From Neonectria sp. B-13 (lineage: Eukaryota; Ascomycota; Sordariomycetes; Hypocreales; Nectriaceae), in the NCBI GenBank assembly GCA_002682825.1, contig NOKP01000013.1, positions 1,143,351 to 1,207,350 of the forward strand: a DNA stretch of 64,000 nucleotides, written 5' to 3'. A program made the translations under genes and the position numbers. Positions 21,847-34,207 of this stretch are shown here, piece by piece. Each line of letters opens with the position of its first letter. The stretch's first letter is position 1. The notes beneath the pieces were generated by a model. The model worked only from the letters and a program-made list of their open reading frames with translations. It was not told the DNA's origin and made no database searches.

Positions 21847-23099
21847 CTATTGTTGGTTGGCGCAATGTTGACCCACGAAGCCAACGTATTGATGTGCGTG
21901 TTGACCGTACACTGAGTTATGATGCTGCTGTGGTGTGGGGGTGACGGGGCACCGGGGAGGCATGGGATATGACTCCTTCGGTACGGTGTGGTTCAATAAG
22001 ATGTTTCCATCAGGGGTGATGGGGGGCGTGAGATAGCCGTCGAACCCCATGTGGGCGCCGTGTCCCTTCTGGGGTGTGCTGTATATGTTTGAGTGCTTAA
22101 CAGCAGGTTCAGTTGGGGGCGAAGGAGGGTTGGCATTTCGACGGGCAATGGCAGCCTGTTCGGCCATGAAATCGGCGAGCTTCTGAGAGACCCGGGACAG
22201 GTTGGGAGTAGAGTATTTGCGTCCGAGGGTAGGGGAAGGCTGGTGGAGGTGGTGGGAGAGCGTCAACAGGGTGAGGTTCTCGGTGTGATCCCACTCTCCA
22301 TCGTTGACTTCAGCGCGGCCGAGGATGGCTCGGGCAAGAGCGAGAGATGATCGGGCCATTGTCGAGGGCTTGGTGGAGACAAAGTCCCGGTGGTAGAGGG
22401 CAATCTCGCAGAGGTAGGCGGCCATGTGCTCGACTTCTCGGTCGTCACCCTCCTCGGCAACCATCAGCTGGGAGAAGAAGTCGGCGGTAGGGTGTCCAAT
22501 GGTCCACTCGAGAGTGTTGAGGACGTGCATCTCCATCTGGGTGAACATGCCAGCATCGTACAGTCCACAGCACATGTTATTGAGCTCGTGGATCTGAGGG
22601 ACACGGTCCTTCTTGTCGCCGTATTTGGCGGCGATAAGGAGGGCAGCGCATCCAACCAGCTGGTAGTGTTGCTTGTAGACGACTCGCTTCGAGCAGTATC
22701 GGTCAAGGAGGTTGACTGTGAGGAAGAGGGTCTCGGGCAGGAGGGCGAAGGCAGCGTGTGCCTCGATGAGGAAGTCGATGAGGTAGGGTCTCATGAACCA
22801 TTGGATCTCGCGCTGCATATCGATTAGGCTGGCATCGGGAAGAGTTTCGTCCTGTAGACGGTTAGCATGCGAGCAGACAGAGAGGTGGGTGCTAGGCAAT
22901 TTGAACATGCCTCCATGTGCCTCATGTGCTGCATGATGTCCTCGAGGTACTCGTCGCCTGCTAATCGGGAGAGCTCGCCGGCGATGATGTCTTGACGGTT
23001 GCGGGCGATCATCTTGGCGGCGTCGCGGGGAGACATTCTCGAGTAGTGAGTCTGATCCGACTCGACGAAGAAGTCGCTGTCGGATTGAGAGTACGCCAT
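21847..23099 (-). CDS. cln1: G1/S cyclin (Cln/Puc1 type)
   Basis: Two exons (23099-22911 and 22851-21847) give 397 residues. Exon 1 (63 residues) ends in YLEDIMQHMRHME. Exon 2 starts DETLPDASLIDMQREIQWFM and carries the cyclin box (RPYLIDFLIEAHAAF, LLDRYCSKR, YQLVGCAALLIAAKYGDKK). This pattern matches fungal G1/S cyclins that activate the Cdc28/Cdk1 kinase. A second cyclin fold follows. The C-terminal ~150 residues are disordered and Pro/Ser/His-rich with TP and SP sites (YLTPPITP) that may control turnover. The intron needs a GC donor (GAG|GCATGT) and has a good branch point and acceptor. Upstream lies an unusually long gene-free interval that may contain extended control sequence. Confidence 0.92.
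22852..22910 (-). other. Non-canonical GC-AG intron of the cyclin gene
   Basis: A 59-nt intron in the cyclin gene. The donor is GCATGT after GAG. The branch point CTAAC lies 8 nt before the acceptor CAG. The only nearby GT donor (GTTCAA, 4 nt downstream) would create TGA at the junction. If the intron is retained, the exon-1 frame stops soon after, but an ATG at 22908 lies in frame with the cyclin-box exon. Confidence 0.7.
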
Positions 23100-24812
23100 A
23101 TTGGGCGAAGTGACTGTTAAAAATAAAAAAAGAGGTGGGAACGGAGCAGAATTATAGACTCGTGTGGCTTGAGGTCAAAGAGAGACTGTTAAGTTCCCCA
23201 GGAATCTTGTTCGGAGACGATCGAATGAGTGATTGATCTCGGATGCGTATGAAAGGAGTGATGCACACCGAGGAATTAGGGAATTAAGATATTAAAGAGC
23301 GTGGTGAAGATTGGAACGAAAAGAGTGACCGTGGCTGGTAAACGAAACCAGGTGCATGAAATCAATGAATCGGTGGATGCAAGGAAAGGGATCGGAAAAG
23401 GGGTCGTTTAAAGACGAGGTCGACTGAAGGGCTCTAAAGGATGGTTCCGAATCAGTCTGGGGCTCCGTTGCAGATAGGATTTCGGAGGGGACCAAGACAG
23501 GCACCGAAGAGTAGAGTTCCGAGGGTGCGACGTTATTGCCATTTTGGAGCAGCATCCCTTAGGGGATGGAGGCGTGCTGGCACGGGAGGATGGATTCAGG
23601 GCAGAAGGAGGGAGGCTTACCGGCACAGCTGGTGGGTTGTGGTCAAGGCAGTCGAAGGTGAGACAAGGTCCTGAGATCGAGTGGGAACAACGAGCTAACG
23701 TCTCCCACAGAGCAATACTTCAGGATGGTGATCGTAGAGTAGGACTGCGGTATGCGGAAGTTGACCCTCGGCATGCAGCTGAGAGGGGGTTAGATACTCC
23801 TTGGCAACCTAATCTCGGGAGTCTGCCGATGACGCACCTTTCCTCGACTTCGGACGATTGTTGTATCGGTCGCAACGACGTTGAAAGACGTCGAGAGATC
23901 GTTGTAGGGCTTGGTGGCTGACGGGTGAGGTTGCGGTTGAAGGTGCAGATGCAAATTCCCTGGTTCGCAGATGACGGACCGGAGAATTTTGACAATCCAC
24001 TTCTCGTGCACTCGTCGGAGAAAGGTGCCCAGGCTCGAGGAGTCGAGAGTTGGCAAGACTAGTGTTGACGGAGAGATGCCTGGTAGTCGTAAGGGTCTCG
24101 GTGAACCAGTCTCGGGAAGGGCACACAAGATCGTCTCGTGAGGTTGAAGGGAGCGAGCGAGTCGATTGGCGGCGACGGGAGAGGTTGGAATTTACAGCGT
24201 CGAAGGGGAAGCTGGAGGGGGGCAGGCCGGGCGGAGGGTAAAAGTGAAATACCAGCAAAGGTCTTTTGATTCACTTTTCAGTCCGTCGTTTGGGGAGTTG
24301 CCGCTCACAGCTTCTGGGTGCGGGCCTTTAATAGGGCGGGCTGGGGAGCTTTCTAGGGAGAGAGTTGAGCGGGAAGCCCTTGTGAGATTCTCCTCGTAAC
24401 CAAGCGCGTCTATGGCCTGCTGTTCGGGTCAGGGTCAGGAGGAGACGGAATGGAAGTGAGGGAATGAATGGATGCGGAAGAGGGAGAGGAAGGGGAGGAG
24501 GGAGGAAAGGTAGGAGGAGGATGGAAGGGGAGAAAAAGGACTGGAGGAGAGGTACGGCGAGTAGTTTTAACAGACCAGCCGCAGCGGGGAGGTAGAACAA
24601 GCAGAGGAACACCAAGCAACCAAGTACCTCGATCTGCTCTGTGCGCGGAGCGACTGGCTGTGGCTTGCGCGCGAGGTACTTTGGCCCCATCCCAGCACCT
24701 CAGCGGTGCAGCTGCAAAGCAGGCCCCTGCGCCAGGAGGCCCCAGGAGCCCGTCACCACCAGCTCACCACCAGCTCACCCACGCCCGCGACCTCCATCAC
24801 CCGCGCCCAGAG

Positions 24813-24910
24813 CCAGCCAGCCAGCCAGTGGTCAGCGGCCTAGCCAGCCAACCAGCCCAGCCAGCCAGTGGGTAGCCAGAAGCCAGCAGCCAGTAGCCCA
24901 GCAGCCCACC
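24813..24910. repeat. Degenerate CCAGC/AGCCAGC array
   Basis: About 100 bases composed largely of CCAGC, AGCCAGC and CAGCCAGT units with interruptions. The array reads in several frames without conserved coding, so it is best taken as simple repeat DNA. Confidence 0.75.
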
Positions 24911-25159
24911 GGAAGGAGTACGCCAGGAGCGCGCAGTGACGGATGGAGTGGGAGTGGAGCGCAGTGGAGTGGAGGTGTGTCGGGGGGTTGCAAGTTGCAA
25001 GGCCCGGGGGGGCTCGAGGCTTGCTTAGAGGTGGGCTTGGGCTTGGCTTGGCTCACTCCCTTCCTCCTGCATCAGCATGGCATAACGAGGTACCTGTCCT
25101 CACGTACCGCGTTGCCTTGCTGATGAGCTGCACTAGAGCCACGCAACTAGTAAGGCACG

Positions 25160-25180
25160 CTCTCTCTCTCTCTCTCTCTC
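25160..25180. repeat. CT dinucleotide microsatellite
   Basis: About ten CT units in a row in the gene-free region upstream of the cyclin gene. Confidence 0.85.
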
Positions 25181-25700
25181 AGGCTCTCTTGGGGGTGTGT
25201 GTCTCCATCTTTGAACGGGGGGGCTGGGGTCGGTAGTCTTGCTTGCTTGCTTTCGCCGGTTGCTTGCTTGGGCTTGGGCTTGGACTTTGCGCACTTGGGA
25301 TTGGGAGAGAGGGGAAGGGGTTTGGCTTGGGAGTTGGGGGTGAAGCGACGAAGCAGCATGGGCATGGGGGCGTGCCAGGTACAGCGCTGTACTTCCCGCC
25401 GCACCTTTGCCTCTTCGGTCCTCGCTGTCGGTACGTACCTTGGTCAAGTTTGTGCCAGTTGTGTCCAGTTGTGTCCAGCTGTGTCGTGTCGTAGCGTGTT
25501 CTGTCTCTCGGCTGGGGAAATTCGGTGCAAGCAGGGCAGCAGGGATCCGCGTGCGGTGCTGGTGGGATGGGCGACGATGGCGAAGGCCCTGGGCGTGCGG
25601 CGAGTAACCTCGAAAGACTTCGACTTCGGCTCCAAAGCAGAACGAGTGGGAGAGCCTCTAACTAGACGACTCTAGTAACAGTAGACTCGATGCGCCGGAT

Positions 25701-28700
25701 CTGTCGGTTTCGTGGCACTTTGACAATGGCGACAATGGCGATGGTGGAGTTGACGGATGTGTGAAAGGGGGAGAAAGAAGTCGGCGGACGGGAAGGAGGC
25801 CTAAATACTCGGTTTGGTTGATTGATACGGAGGAGGTGAGAGAAATGCGGATGTGTGTGTGATGTGATATGAACGTGAGTGAGCTGTGAGCATTGAGTGA
25901 GCATTCATCCGCGAGCGAGAAGCCGGAACTGGCAAACGGAATGCAGTGTGCCCTTTCGTGGTGTGATATATGCTCCCCCTCCGCACGAGGCCGCTTCTTC
26001 TGGCCCTATCTAGGCAGCTCTCTGCGAATAGGATAGGTACGGGCAGGCTCTTATTATTTGCTGTACTATTCGTATTTGTTGACCTCCCGTAGCCGATGAT
26101 GATACGGCAGCTTGTTTGTTTTGAAGAGCGACCTGGCGGCCGATGACAGGCCTCATTGAGCGAGGCCGCAGGCGGCCCATTGACGATTGTGCGAGACCAT
26201 TTGTGTGTTGTGTCCGCGCATTCAGGTGCCCACCTGTTATCCATCCTATTATCCATCGCATTTGCGTCCATTCGCCTGCTAACGTACTTCGTGCTGCACC
26301 CGCCGAAAGAAGCACTGCACAGGCTCACTACAGCCGGTGTTCGGCAAGCATGTAAAGGACCGTCGACTGTCCCAGCTCACAATGCAGAAACCTTCGGTTT
26401 GTCTAGAATGAGTCGTGGACAGCCCCGGGGCTGGCAGCACGGAGTCATTGTTTCGTGCGTAGTAAACCTACGCAGTATACGTATTCTATTATCTTTTCGT
26501 TGGGGGCATCCTTCATACATCAATCAATGAGGCGCTCAACTACCACCCAGCGAGGCAATGGCCCGACGCACCTCCACAACACCAAGGGATCCATCCCGTC
26601 CCTCCATCATCCTCCCCCCCAACACTGAGCCTATCGCACATCTGGATTTGCGCTACGGTGCCCCGCTGCCACCCGACCTCATTCCGGACCTGGGCCTTGC
26701 TGATGGATGTCGAACGCAACGCAGCAAGCATCGTCTCGACGCCAGCCAGTGTCACACGCGAGGCCCGGCCGCCCGGTCGCCCGCCAAAGGGGGAAGAAGG
26801 CTCGAACTTTAGGCCACTGAAAACATGCTACGTGCGAAAGATGCAACCTTTATCGAGCCCGGTCCTATACAACAGTCCCCCTAGGGCGGTTTGGCACCGC
26901 TGGACCTTGATTTCGGGGCTTCGGATACGAACAAAGTCGCGCTGGTACCGTACAGATGGAGCGCATCCCCCGTCCTTCGTCGTAGTTGCTGGCCTGTTTC
27001 TGCTGCGAAGCAACAAAAAGCCAACAGCATGGATTCCCTACGTTGCCCTGTTCCACGCTGCTGCACTCTGACGGAGCTCTGGCCTGCTCGCCGCGCCGAA
27101 CAACGTCCCATACAGGACTCGCAATGTCCGCCCTGTGCTCCAGTTGCAGCGGAATTGTCTTCGCCCGTGGTCCAGCTAATGCGCGCCCTAACATCAGCAA
27201 CATCCCGCCGTAGACGAACTGCTCAAACCACGCAACGCAGCGCAAACGCGGCGGCCAGGCCGAGCTTTCGCGTCTCGCCTCGTCTCGTCGATCCCGTCCG
27301 GTCACGTCTCGTGCTGTGCTGTGCTGTGCGTGTCCGCCGTTTCGCCCGTCGGAGCTTACTCAACTCGTCCATCTTGGCCATGCCATGGGACACCCCCCCG
27401 CGAGGCTTGGAGCGTTGTGGATATTGAGTGACCGTCGGCGTCAGCCAGCCCCGGGGCTACGGCGTCCGCTCCGTTGCTCCTGAAGAAACTCAGGCTCAAT
27501 AACTCCGTAAAAGAACACCTAAACCCATGGAAGCTAGTTGGCTGGCTGGCTTGGCTTTAGAGGTTGATGCGAGGCCAGTGGTTTGTCGCGCTGCCTCTCA
27601 AATCTTGGAGTTGCAGCTCCGTTTCGGCCAATCATGCCGCGTCGTCGCGGTCCTTGCACAACCTGGACAAATTGGAAAGGCAATTAGCCATGCATGTCAT
27701 GAGCGTCGCTTCCACCTCCAATTCCACTTGCACTTGTGCTGTCATTCTCATCCAGTCCATTTCGCGTTGCGGACCCCAGCCTCAGGTGGGCTCTCATCTT
27801 ACGCTCACTTGCTTGCTGCTCACTTCTCCGCCTGTGCTTAGACCCGACCTAATTAGACACTCTGCTGCATGCTGAAGGCGCACATCTAGTAAGCCAGCAA
27901 CTGTCACTGATGCGCTGCAACTGTCATTCACCTGCGACTATTTCGCCTGTAACCAACCTGTCGTTGCTGCTACCTCGGAGGATTGCAGCCTGGGCTTCAT
28001 CAGGGGCTGGCCGGCCGTGCTACACCCTTTGAAGCCGAGATATGCTGTCAGCCTGTCTGTCCGCCTGCTTGGCCTGCTCGTCCTGCTGGAATCCCACCTA
28101 CCTATTCGTAGAGAATCTTGGTGTCGCTCTGCAGAAAGGAAGCCGCCCGCCAAGGCCGGTGTCCGGCGTCGCTTCACTGAGCATGTTCATCCCCATCCAT
28201 TCGTTACTCGCACAATCGGGGAGCGTACAACGCAGAAGCACACACACAAAGCAACGAGCCTCCATTCTCCGCCGCTTGCCTGTGTGGTGAGCTATCAATC
28301 AGCTCGTCCCGTCCAAGCCTCAACTGCCTGTTCCAGGCGCCCCTTACCGTGTATCACGGCTTAGACGCTGCATGTTCTACATCGTGGTCATTGTAGGATC
28401 CCGCTCCTCCTGAAAGCCATTGGGCTGCTGCGCATGTCCCAGCCCACAGATGATCCTCGTTTCCGCCAATTTTGAAAATTTCGAGCCTGGTCCACCCGTC
28501 GCATCGTGTCGCGGGTATAACCCGTGCTGCTAAAAGGAGGTGTGACGTTGGGAGGGACCAACTCCGTGCTTCATCAGGTGCTTGTAACAGCAGGCATTTT
28601 CTTCGCGTGGTCGCTGCTGGTCCACGCTGGCCCACGCTACATCGCCTGTTTGCCATGCCGCGCTACTACTACGCTCTCCGTATTCCGTGCTCCGTTCCCA

Positions 28701-31000
28701 CTCGCTGACGCTATCGCGGATGAGGCTGATGCCCTTACTTCCTTAGCACCCGGCGTAATTAACACCAGCTGCATCTCGTCTCTGCTATCACCAACAGGCC
28801 CTGGGATCTCAAGGGCACAGCTCCTGCTTGATCATTTCTTTCAGGTGCTGGCGTGTGAACAAACCTGCAGCCTCACTACGCTGCCGGCTCCCCTTGCGCC
28901 GCCTCAGACACCTCTGCGTCCAGTATCATCGCCTGGAATCGGCCGGGCTCATTTCCGTTCCATGCCACCGCCTCTGAGCAGCTTTCTTTTGCTGCTGCTG
29001 CTGCTGCAAGGGAAAGAGAAAAAAGGCCGTTCCCACCTTGTGAACGGGCTCTCCTCACGCACGGAACACTGCAAGGCGTAGGCATAAAGCCATCGTGTCG
29101 GCAGGAATGCAATGACGGGATGGATATATGCCTTTGAATTACGCACTTTATCAAACAGCAGCCAATGCATTATTACTCCACCGATGGAGTATAGATGGGG
29201 AATCGGAGATGGGCAATTCAAGGTTGTCGACGCCTCACAAGCCCCATTTAGACACACTATGGGCCATGATCCCTACAGCCAAGGAGTTCTCAAAACTCTG
29301 AGGGTTCTGACTCCCTGTGACGCTTCTGATATCCCAAACCACCGAAGCCCAACCTCGTCCGGAGGTGGAAGCATCATCACATGAGACTGACACCAGCTTA
29401 ACAGCCGTGAAACAAAATCTCAGGCGCTCGTGTCCGTGTCACCGTCGCAGATCCAACCCTAGCCGTTATTCCACACTTGAGATCCCCTCTCCGCTGTTCC
29501 ATTTTGAAGAGAAGTAAAAAAAGAAATCCACTCTCGTCAAACCAAAAGCCAGGGTTCAACAGACAAGGTCAGAAAACAACGAAATACCCCTACCATGGAG
29601 ATCGTCGAAAACTTGTCTCTTCCCCCCCCACCCACTGGGCACACGACAATAACCCTAGTGTTGGTAACACACGCCGTCACGCCCCCCCTCGCATCGCGTC
29701 TTTGAGTTGATGTCCCGCTCCTCTCAACGCGCGCGTGTTCTGGCGTTCTGGCGTCGCTGCCGCAGCATCCAATAAAACAACGCGGACGCGCACCTCATGA
29801 GACTGGTCAGCGCATGGTAGGCCGCCCCAGGTTGGTAAGGTGGCTGGACGAACGAGCGAGCCTCTAATGGACAAGCTGGGAGGAGCCCATGCTAAGTTGG
29901 CGGCCGGCGCCATGTCCCTGCAGACAGAAAAAGTTGGGACCGAGAAGAAAGCGTCATCTGGATCGACATCTGTCGTCGATGATCCACTTGGGCGGATGCA
30001 TTGGAAATTGAAAATGCATCATCGAGGGGGGAATCTCCGATGGTGATTGAGACTACAGAGCGATGGCGTCTCTGACTGAGATGGGATGCGATATCTGATA
30101 GTTCATCGGGGCGCCAGGCGGGAAACAATGAAGCCAAGGCGTTGATCCCATTGTTCGAGTTGCTTTTCTTTTTGTCACCATCTATTTTCTCACATGCACC
30201 GGCCGGCGCCAGTGAGGGGTAGCCCCAGGAACTACGGCCGGGATCCCTGGCCCTTGCCGGCGCCGAGTGCAAGATACCGATCTCTGAACCATGGCCTTTC
30301 CGCATTCGTGGACGCTGCCCAGGTGTTTGGTAATTCGTATATATTTCCATGCACATGTTCGGGGAGCGGTGGCGGCGGCGGCGGCGGTGGTGTGGTGGCC
30401 AGTTTGCTTGCTCGTAGATCCTGCCTCGTGCCTGGTCCGAAAACATGCACACAATGCGTCGACAAAGGAAGGTCGTTGCATCGTCATCGTCACCTTTGCA
30501 GGGCATTTGCCTTGCCTTGCGGTGCTGCGGTTTTCGGCTCGGCGTGGCGCTTCCGGCTTACTGTTGAGGTGCCAAAAAGACTGGGCGGGCTAAATGAGCC
30601 AGCCAAACTCGAACTAGCCGTTTGTCTCAGGCGAGCTGAAGCCCTTGGTGGTTGCTGATCCAGGCCATCAACTCTCCATAGAGTCATTGTTCCGACAATG
30701 GCGTACGAAGTACTACGATATAGCTTGAACTCTGTCCGTCTCTCGCACCCGCCTCGGAGTGGCCCTGTCTTGTTGTTGGTGGCTCGTTGCGCGGGTGAAC
30801 TTGAAAATCCAGAACAGAGCATCCGCTTCCCGAGCCAATCCATGACCTGGTGGATGATGGATCTCAACCCCGGACTTGCAGGTCGTCGTCGTGACTACTC
30901 CGTACAGCTTTTGTGGATTCACCCTCGCAAGCATCAAGCATCTGCCTCTCAGAGTTGAGCTTGAAGTGACCCCACCCGCCGGTCGCGACACGTTCCAGGT
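25701..31000. other. Gene-free region, part 2
   Basis: I found no frame with a recognisable domain or a convincing splice chain on either strand. The longest frames (28524-29081 plus, 29892-30506 minus, 26891-27427 plus) are rich in Arg, Ser and Cys, overlap frames of equal length and look like chance. Simple repeats include GTGCT units at 27311-27330, a CTG run near 28992-29007 and a GGC run at about 30370-30390. GTACGAAGTAC occurs at 30703-30713 and TACTCCGTAC at 30896-30905. Confidence 0.5.
27311..27330. repeat. GTGCT pentanucleotide repeat
   Basis: Several consecutive GTGCT units in gene-free DNA. Confidence 0.7.
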
Positions 31001-31519
31001 CGGGGCCAGGGTTAGACCAGGTAGAGCCTAGAGACACGGCCAGGCAACCCGCCTCCACGGCATCGAGAGACCCACTTCACGGCCCAAGCAGCCAAGCCAC
31101 GTTTCTGGAGGGGCTGCATGAGCCACTGCCTCCCGACGATCGTCCATGTGCAAAACAGGAGGTGATCGCGGGGCCGGTTCGGCGGCCGTTGTTACTTGTG
31201 GGTGCTGGAGTTGAACTGCCTCCGGCGTTGCTTGCAAGTTGAGTTGTGCGTCCAGTTAGGTCTGGGCCTGGTGCGGTCTCTCCTCCGCGTCTACTCTAAT
31301 AGTAGACGTCATCTATCGTACCATCCGCCAGTGGTGGTGCTTTTATTATGTGTCGGTAGTGGTCTGGGGTCTTTGTGCGCCACACTGGCCTGGCCGCGGT
31401 CAAAGACAGACAGACAGACGACCTCAATAAGCAACCAACCCAGACAGGTGGCATGCCGTGGCTGCGCCAATGCTGGAATGTATGTATGTAGCACGTAGCA
31501 CCTCGTGTACCTTTGCCTG

Positions 31520-31542
31520 TGCCTGCCTGCCTGCCTGCCTGC
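31520..31542. repeat. TGCC tetranucleotide microsatellite
   Basis: About five to six consecutive TGCC units. Confidence 0.85.
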
Positions 31543-33842
31543 TGGTGGAGGCGGCAACTCAACTTCAAACCCGATGTTTCGATGCGAATAGACTCTCAGA
31601 TGCAAGTCGCATGCTCCCTCGCCTCACATCAGCGAGGAACCTAGCAGACCTGACGCGTCGACGCAAGGCGCCGGTTGGTCGGTGACGCCTCGCCGCACTG
31701 AGGTGGTGAGCGCTGGGCGTGTAAACCTACATAGTACGAATGCTTCGCACCTACACACACACGTCCAGTATGGAGTTGGTAGAGCCCGGCAACCACTTAA
31801 GCCCTGCTAGTGCTGCCCCGCATTCACGGCCAAGTTCCATCCAATCCGCCAAATGTCAACTCGCATAGACTACGACAAGAGGCGGAGAGTCAGATTTGCT
31901 TGGTTTCGCAACGAGGCATGCTAAAAGAGACTCTTTGATCTCTCCTTGGGCATGGTCAATACACTCCGTAGCAGGTTGCCGGAGCAGTAGTCGTCTAGCC
32001 TAACACTCTCAGAGACCGAGAAGAGCCGGAGCGGCCCGCTATACGTTGACTTGGCCGAGCTCCATGCTCCGTGTCATGACTTTCCGTCCACCTTTTTTCC
32101 ACCTGCGAGAGACAACCTTGGCAACACGGGTAGAGTCGCCGCACACGGCGCCCGGGATCCTAAACAGCGGCAGGCCTGCATCACCCTGCAGACCAAGTGC
32201 CATCACTTGTCGAATGAGACCCTCCCCACTTCTGTCCGCTGGCGCGCGGGATGTGCAAGCACTTTAAGGCTAAGGCTGGTGGCAAAGACATCCATCTCCG
32301 ACACTTCTCCTTACCTGGGGCACTGGCCAACATTTCGAGAAGTTAGTTGACTGTTCGTGTTGTGTATCATATATTACAATCGTGGCGTGCCTTTACTTTT
32401 GCTTTTCATTGCCGTGTCTAATAATTGCGGTGTTATGTAGGGGACGAGACAACTCCATCTCATGCCACAAGTCGAGACCTTGGCTTTCGGCAACTGATGC
32501 CCGTCGTCGTCTGGTTCGCCCGGGTTGCTCGGGTTTTCTTTGTTCTGGGGATGCATCGTCCCTCGCCTCGCTGCACCGTCGGAGCGTCCATTCGTGTGCG
32601 CTTCGTACAGCCTCCGCCTCCGCCTCGGGCTGCGCCAAAAAAGCCCCAACCTCGAACCCAGTCCCTGTGCCCATTCCCAACCCCCAATGACGGAGAGCAT
32701 GTCTTGCGTGTCTGGGCGGTAAAGACGCCCCCGGACCCCAGAGGCACACGAGCCTTTTAATTGATTTGCACGCCGCTACACGTCCGCGTACATGGGTTCG
32801 CTGCAAGACGCGTGAAAGGCAACGACGAGTCGACCAGTCGGGCAAAGTGTGAGGGGAGAGAGAAAAAATTTCCACGCCTTGAGGCTGGTCACGATGGAGT
32901 TTCTGGGGGTGATCCTCCGTCGCCTCCATTGCCGTGCAGCTTGACCCCCATTCTCCGCCCGTTGACTCTGCAACGACGCCGTCACCGCTGCACTTCTGCC
33001 TTGAAGTCGTCCGCCCGCCCCGGTTTCCCACTGGCTGGCCTCAAGCACCCAAGACTCGACTCGACTCGCGATCCTTGGAGGCTTGACTATTGAGGCCTGC
33101 TTGCTGTGCAGGGACCAGCCAGACGAGCACTTAATTAAGCTGGTTTGGGGCAGGCGGCGTGACATCAATGGGTCATCCTGGGTCCGGTGAGAAACTGAAA
33201 AGCCCCATCGCCCGCCTGCGACAATAGCAAGCGCCCCTCGAATTATCAAAAGAATTGCTGTCGTTGGCCGCAGCCCTTCCCCCGAAGCCCGCCAAGCCCG
33301 TCAAAAGCCCGCAGCCCGCAATGAGCGCTCCGAGGCCCCATCCGCCATGACATGTCGAAGCCTCCCAGAGATGTCATCGAGTGGCCCGGAAGTGGATTTT
33401 GCTCCCGCAACCGGCCCGCGACGATGGCTCAACCCCCCCTCCGCCGAGACGAGACACCCGCGACGGGGTGGAGCGGTACTTGAAGGGACCTGCTCGTCCC
33501 CGACCCAACTTGAGGCTCTTTGCACAAAACCAACGCGGGTGCACGTGCCTGGGGCACCACGACGACGACGCTAACTCGTTATAAGCGCGATAGTGTTCGA
33601 GAAACCTTCCACAGAGTGGGGAACCAGCCAAGTGACGACACCTTTCCGTCCTTCCCGCACCCCCTCGGGCGTCCAACACGCGCCGCATCGCGGGAAATGA
33701 GCCTGTAACGTCCGACCACCGCCCTACTTGAGGCTGGTGTACCCCACACGCCACTGCAACCGCCACCTACCCGCCACAGCGCCTCTCATTCAAACTATTA
33801 CGCGGGACGGAGATTGGACTTGTGCAGGCAAGTATAGCCCGG

Positions 33843-33862
33843 GCTTCGTACCTGTACGAAGC
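33843..33862. repeat. Perfect inverted repeat, 9-bp arms
   Basis: GCTTCGTAC and its exact reverse complement GTACGAAGC are separated by CT. It contains the GTACGAAG word that recurs in other intergenic regions of this window. It could be a dimeric protein-binding site or a remnant element end. No function is shown. Confidence 0.7.
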
Positions 33863-34172
33863 ACAGGCAATGTGCAGATAAATGCAGGCAAGTGCGATTG
33901 CTCAACTCGCCCACTCGTGACCGCCAATCGGTGAGGGTTTATGCTAATGCAATGCGGGCTTCGTTTCCCAGGCAAAATGCAGAATTTACCCACCCAGAGC
34001 CCTACTACCTTACGTAGTAGATCTAGAATCCTCTCGCTTCACCCCAGCGACGCCCAAACGCGCCGACAGCACATATGTAGTAGCCGGGCTTTGCGCATCC
34101 GATGGATGCAGCCGAGTATGCACAAACGGAGCCCACTCAGTGCTCTTTCTACTGCACGACAAGGCCCATTGA

Positions 34173-34207
34173 CTCCATCACCGCTCCATCACCGCTCCAT
34201 CACCGCT
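34173..34207. repeat. 11-bp tandem repeat, three copies
   Basis: Three consecutive copies of a CTCCATCACCG unit, the first slightly diverged at its edge. Confidence 0.75.

Larger units (their letters stand above)
23100..25700. other. Gene-free region upstream of the cyclin gene, low-complexity
   Basis: This is probably the promoter and long 5' leader of the minus-strand cyclin gene. Short minus-strand open frames start with real ATGs (for example 23555-23292) and could act as upstream ORFs if transcribed. From 24.4 kb the sequence becomes low-complexity: a GGAGGA-rich stretch (24470-24560), a CCAGC-type array (24813-24910), a CT microsatellite (25160-25180), GCTTGG repeats (25030-25330) and GTGTCCAGTT units (25452-25482). 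No gene is supported. Confidence 0.5.

Noticed and set aside
22390..22827. Plus-strand frame antisense to the cyclin gene
   Set aside because: Shadow of the cyclin-box exon. No family features.
24813..24910. CRISPR-like array
   Set aside because: The repeats are short, degenerate and without spacers, in a eukaryotic genome. Simple repeat DNA.
28524..29081. 185-codon plus-strand frame in the gene-free region
   Set aside because: No domain, includes a CTG run encoding Leu, and neighbouring frames are equally long.
29892..30506. 204-codon minus-strand frame in the gene-free region
   Set aside because: Contains a poly-Arg/His run from a GGC repeat and no recognisable motif.
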